Shown in pieces: positions 59,280-64,000 of a DNA stretch of 64,000 nucleotides (within the stretch, counting starts at the first letter, position 1; each line of letters starts with the position of its first letter). Source of the DNA: Cymbidium sinense (lineage: Eukaryota; Streptophyta; Magnoliopsida; Asparagales; Orchidaceae); NCBI GenBank assembly GCA_021442155.1, contig CM038214.1, positions 138,608,040 to 138,672,039 on the forward strand, written 5' to 3'. The notes under the pieces are model-generated. The model did no database searches and was not told the DNA's origin. It worked only from the letters and a program-made list of their open reading frames with translations. A program made the position numbers and the translations under genes.

Positions 59280-62200
59280 CATATTATATTACCATATATT
59301 ATAGTATAATGTAGCATCATATATTTGAGCATGTATTGATGTGTTTTTAGATGTTATAAGATGTTTTGAAATGTTTATGGTATTGTGCCCTATAGTCTAT
59401 ATTAATATAAATCATAAAAAAATTGATTTAATAAGTTAGATAATGAAATTTGTTAAATTTGAAGTGGGAATTAGGTTGTTGTTCCAAAGCTATGCTATTC
59501 CACATATAGTGTAAAAAGTAAGATTTTATGTTCAAAATATATATTATATGTTGCATCATAGTATAACATCATATATCATAATATATTGTTCGACGCATTT
59601 TAAATTCTGTTAGTATTTTATAATCATGCAGTCAAGCCTACACTATCATAATTTAAAAAATGTTGATTTAGACTTTAAAATGGTGGAATTTGGCCAAATT
59701 CATAATAAGCAGAGCATGGAATCATAATATATTGTTTCAATTTAAAATATGTAAGTGATATGACTAAAATATATAGTTTTTTATTATTTAGACTAATTTA
59801 ATGATTTTTTATCTTAAGCAATCCCTTGTGATGTGATATGCAATATAATATAACATAATATGTTATAGTGTATTATAATATAAGATGTCATAACATAGTG
59901 CAGCATCATGCATTATAGCATACTATTGTGTATTACTACTTGTGTTTAGCATATTTTAGTTTGTTATAGTATGATGTAGTAGAGTTTGTATTGGTACAAT
60001 TTATAAAAATACTGATTTATAGGCTGAGATGATGGGATTTGGCCAAATTTGAGGTAAGCTTTAGGGAACATCATTGGGGTGTGCTATGGTGTGTCATTTA
60101 ATCAAAAGAATGAAATTTTGCATCCAAAATAAATGTTCAATTTTCAACTAGATTTTATAATTTTTTTGCTTAAAGTGATTCATTTTAAGGTGTAATGTAA
60201 GATAATATATTATATGAAAGCATATTAATATATAATGTACATAATAATATTAATTCACATATATATAGGAATGTGGTGGTACGCTACTAAATGTTATTGT
60301 ACATTTTAGTATGTTTTACTTTTGTTATAATACATTAGGTCAAAACACACAAAAAAGTTAATTTAAAAGTGGAGATGGAAGAATTTGGCCAAATTCATGG
60401 CACACACTAAGAAGCAACACCAAAATTATGCTATTTTGTACTATTTATAATAAAAAATAACAATTTTACACCTAAAATGAACATTAATCATATTTTAAAA
60501 AAATTATTATTTGTTAATTTTAAGTGATTCTAATGATGTGTAATGTTAGATGATATATTATATTATAGAAAATTATAATATAACATCACATATTATAATA
60601 TAATGTAGTGTGTTAATTCACACTATAATATCTATAGCATGATACTATATAGTTAGTTTGAGCTTGCACCATCACAAATCATAAAATGTTGATTACAATG
60701 TTAAGATGATGTAATTTAATACATTTTATTTTTGAAGTATTAAAGGTGTGCATAAGAAAAAAAAAGATTTGATGATAATTTCATGTCAAGAACATGGAGG
60801 GAGATCCACTAAGGGATCACACATGCATTGAACACGACATGTGAGTGGTCTATGTCGAGGACATAGATGAAGAAAATTTGCTGAGGATAAGGTTTGAATT
60901 TGATTTGATTATATGATTTATGGAATGAAGATCCACTGGGAATAACAATCTATAATCCTCCAGGGATTAAGATCGAATTAACTTTAATTTTATTTATTTT
61001 AATTGATGTGGATGCATATCTGCTAGAGATATGGCTGAGTCTATTGGGGATTGGGATTTGAGTTTGATTTCATAGATTTGTTTGGGGATGTATCCACTGG
61101 GGATAAGAGTTTGGTTGGATTTCTTTGATTTAGACTCTACTAGGGGAGTTAGTTTAATTTGGCTCCACTAGGGAGGTTGATTTTGAATTTGATTTATTTT
61201 CTTGACTTGTTTATATATGATTTGGGCCTCCACTTAAGAGAAGGGTGTGATTTAACTCCACTAAGGAAAGTTAGATTGGGTTTAATTTAATTTGAGTTAG
61301 TGTTTGGATCATGTCGGTGTATGATGGACCAACTAAGAAGGGCTATATCCACCTTGACCTACCTCAAGTTTACAAATCCAACGGGATAGTCTGCCGATTG
61401 TAGAGCTAGCCAACTAAAGAGGTTGCCTTTCGGTGTGTAATGACTGTGCTAAGAAGAAGGCGTAGCAAACTTACATATTCTAAAGTGATGAACAACCACT
61501 AGGGTGACCTGTTGGATGCACAACAAATTGAACTTGACCTAGGGCTACTACTGAGTGAATGTCGTTGGTGACTTATGTCAACTCAAAAGTAGTCTAGATT
61601 AATTTTATCTTAATTTCATGTAATTTGATGTGGTTTGTTTGGTTTAGTTTGATTTCAAATTGTGGGCATATCTGTTGGAGATGTGAGCTCAGTCAAATTT
61701 GATAGATTTAATTTATGGACCATGTCGGTGTGCGGCTAAGAAGAGGCTATATCGGACTTCTCCTATCTAAGATTTACATATCCAAAGGAATAGTCTACTG
61801 GCTATGGGGTAAAGCTAGCCAACCTAAGGGGTTGCCTTTTGGTGTGCAACGGTTGTCCTAGGAAAGAGGTATAGTAGACTTACATCTTCTAAAGTAGAGA
61901 ATAACCATTGGAGTGACATGTTGGTAGCACAACAAATTGAACCCAACTTAGGGGCAACTACTGAGTGAATGTCGCTGGAGACTTATATCAACTCAAGTGT
62001 AGTCAGATGATTCCTATAGGGAGTTCTGCTGACACTGCCCTAAAGATAGGATACCTGCTTGGGAAAAGGTATCCCTAGGGGTGTCCTCCTAATTCTCAAG
62101 TGAATATATATTTTGTTTATATGTTTGTGTGGACCCTGTTGGTGTGTGAGGGACCACACTGAGAAGGGGCAATGTTAGCCTTGACCTATCTTAGATTTAC

Positions 62201-64000
62201 TAGACCAAGGGAGAATTTGCATATCCACAGGATGAATTGTCCAACCACAGGGGTGGTTACTAGGAAAGGGGAACTATTCAATTCACTAACAACCTGGGTA
62301 GTGTCTAAATGGGATCGCAAGGATGTGATCCAAATATAGTGCCTATAGGGGAGGTATTGCTAGGGGTGTTATTTTGAGCCCTGGAAAAGAAATCTTATAG
62401 GTGTACGTTGGCCAACTCAAGAAGAAAGCATAGCAGACTTACATCTGTCATGAGTGGTGTATCATAAGGTGTGAGAACCAACCAACCTAAGGTGTATCTG
62501 TCAGAATGAGTGGTGTATCCACCAACATAGTGAGAACCAACCAACCTAAGGTGCTCGTCGGTGTGCAATGATCAATTTGGAAAGAAAGCATGTAGGCTTA
62601 CAACTTTCCAAGTAGAACTGATCATCGCGATAATCAATCGTTGTCGGGATAGATGTTATCTGACCTAGAGCAACTATTAAGCGGGGTGACCCGATGAAGG
62701 ACTAGACCTAGATTTGAAGTAGTCATGAGGAAAGGAGTCACTAGGAAACTTATCCTAAACCTCAAATATGCTCGACCTAGTTAATTCATGAAGGCTAATT
62801 CAAGATGAAAGCATAGCAGACTCACATCCTCTAAAATGAAGCCAACATGAGGTAGCTTATCAACCACGTAATAAGGCCTACCAAACTAACAAGGCACTTG
62901 TTAGTGTGCAGTGGATAACCAAGGAATGAAAGTGTAGTAGAATTACATCCTCCAAAGCAAGTAGTCCACTGGGGTGACACACTACTAGGGTAGCACATCA
63001 GCCTAACCTAGAGAATTTACTGAGTGAATGCCATTGGGGCTTTACCTTAACTAAGAGTAGCCTGATACAAAAGATATGTGTTTATTTTATATGTTTGTAT
63101 ATAGTTTATGTTTGTGTTGTGTTGATGAAGGGTAGGATGTCGCTTTCCTTATAACCCTAAACTCATCGTGGTGGATTCACAAACAAGAATACTTTTAACA
63201 TGAAAGAGATTGAATTCAAAATGGAATTTTCATTGATGATAATCATTTTGAAACATGATTTATACTATTTCCTTAAGTAGAGCCCATTGATTGGAAGATT
63301 TGGGTGCTCTCACTTATAATTAATAAGCTGATAAGATCCTCCTTGGTATGCTTCTCTATGGCAAAAGGGTCTTCCCAAGTGGGTTCAAACTTGCCTCCCA
63401 TCTTATGATGTAACAATCGGTCTCCTTAGAACCAAAATAAGCTATCATACTTGAAAAGCTCTAGGACGAGCCAACTTGTTGTGAGGTAGAATCATTTTAG
63501 CTTTCTACAACTTGATGTTTTCGCATGCTACCAGGCATTTCTCCTTCAATCCTTCGAGCTCTTCTAACCGCAACTTGGCATTCTACTTTATTGTGATCTG
63601 GCTACCCACAGCTATCCTTAGTGTTGGGAGTTTGACTTCTAATGGTAGAATGGCTCTAGACCCATACACAAAAGAGAAAGGAGTAGAGTGAGTTGGAGTT
63701 CTATATGTGGTGTGATACGCCCGTAAGACTTCTACTAACTGATCATGCCACTATCGCTTGTTGATGTCGAGTGTCTTCTTTAGTATTTGTATGATAATTT
63801 TGTTGAAGGCTTCTGCTAAGCCGTTTACCCTCAAGTAGTTGATGATAGAATATCTCCAAAATATGTTGTGTCTGGGCAAAGTTGTTGATCTCGGTGCTCT
63901 TAAATGCAATACCAATATCAATTATAATTCATTGAGGCACTCCAAACCTATATATGATAAGGTTCCTAAACAATTATAACACATTCTTAACTGTGACCTA
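59280..64000 (-). mobile_element. Ty3/gypsy (Tat-like) relic B, antisense, runs off the window
   Basis: This is a paralogue of 7648-12355 along its whole length (4.72 kb against 4.71 kb), with the same order: ~340-bp tandem repeats (boxes at about 59410, 59652, 60003, 60347 and 60677), ~400-bp repeats (boxes at about 61369, 61770 and 62196), then the end of the polyprotein and the integrase C-terminal part. Both copies start at the same base of the element (CATATTAT...) against telomere-like sequence. The window ends before the integrase core. Confidence 0.82.
63350..64000 (-). pseudogene. Integrase C-terminal region, gypsy relic B (partial)
   Basis: Minus-strand frames, broken by stops, read SRAILPLEVKLPTLRIAVG, then NAKLRLEELEGLKEKC and ARPRAF. 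They match relic A at 11700-12355 and the usual sequence after a plant gypsy integrase core. The fragment is cut by the window edge. Confidence 0.68.

Overview
This window is nuclear DNA of a land plant, probably a seed plant with a large, repeat-rich genome. The Arabidopsis-type telomere heptamer (CCCTAAA/TTTAGGG) dominates. The transposon relics are plant types: a Ty3/gypsy element resembling the Tat lineage, an L1-type LINE and RTE-type LINE tails. The only host-gene homology is to a plant glycine-rich RNA-binding protein (GR-RBP). I see no intact gene, rRNA, tRNA or CRISPR array. The species cannot be named from this sequence.

Most of the window is a degenerate interstitial telomere-like array, built from a composite unit of about 1-2 kb. 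The order is: (1) near-canonical CCCTAAA; (2) an A-rich module of AAATAAA/AACCTAAA words; (3) a short anchor close to AGTTTACTTAATTT followed by an A or T run; then back to CCCTAAA. Some units carry, roughly 300 bp after the anchor, a 5'-truncated GR-RBP cDNA with its 3' UTR and poly(A) tail (2.6, 4.6, 6.7, 13.8, 22.6, 35.8 and 57.8 kb, plus a deleted inverted copy at 45.4 kb). Others carry, about 100 bp before the anchor, an RTE LINE tail (17.5, 20.2 and 54.5 kb). Shared breakpoints indicate that these insertions came first and were amplified with the unit.

Layout: 1-7.6 kb, array with three GR-RBP units; 7.65-13.03 kb, antisense gypsy relic A, made of a 3' region of ~340-bp and ~400-bp tandem repeats followed by integrase and RT pieces; 13-25 kb, array with GR-RBP, RTE and G-containing variant modules; 25.1-28.2 kb, antisense gypsy relic (RNase H, RT, protease) of the same family; 28.3-33.95 kb, unassigned AT-rich DNA; 34-38.2 kb, array with a GR-RBP unit and a 232-bp MITE-like inverted-repeat element; 38.2 kb, an 18-bp palindrome where the array flips to TTTAGGG; 38.2-46.7 kb, inverted array; 46.7-52.4 kb, a 5'-truncated antisense L1-type LINE lying exactly where polarity flips back; 52.4-59.3 kb, array; 59.28-64.0 kb, gypsy relic B, a paralogue of A that shares its left breakpoint.

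Nothing here looks like a working pathway. The interest lies in the architecture: a telomere-like composite satellite that carries a cellular mRNA copy and transposon tails as fixed parts of its unit, with two polarity switches.
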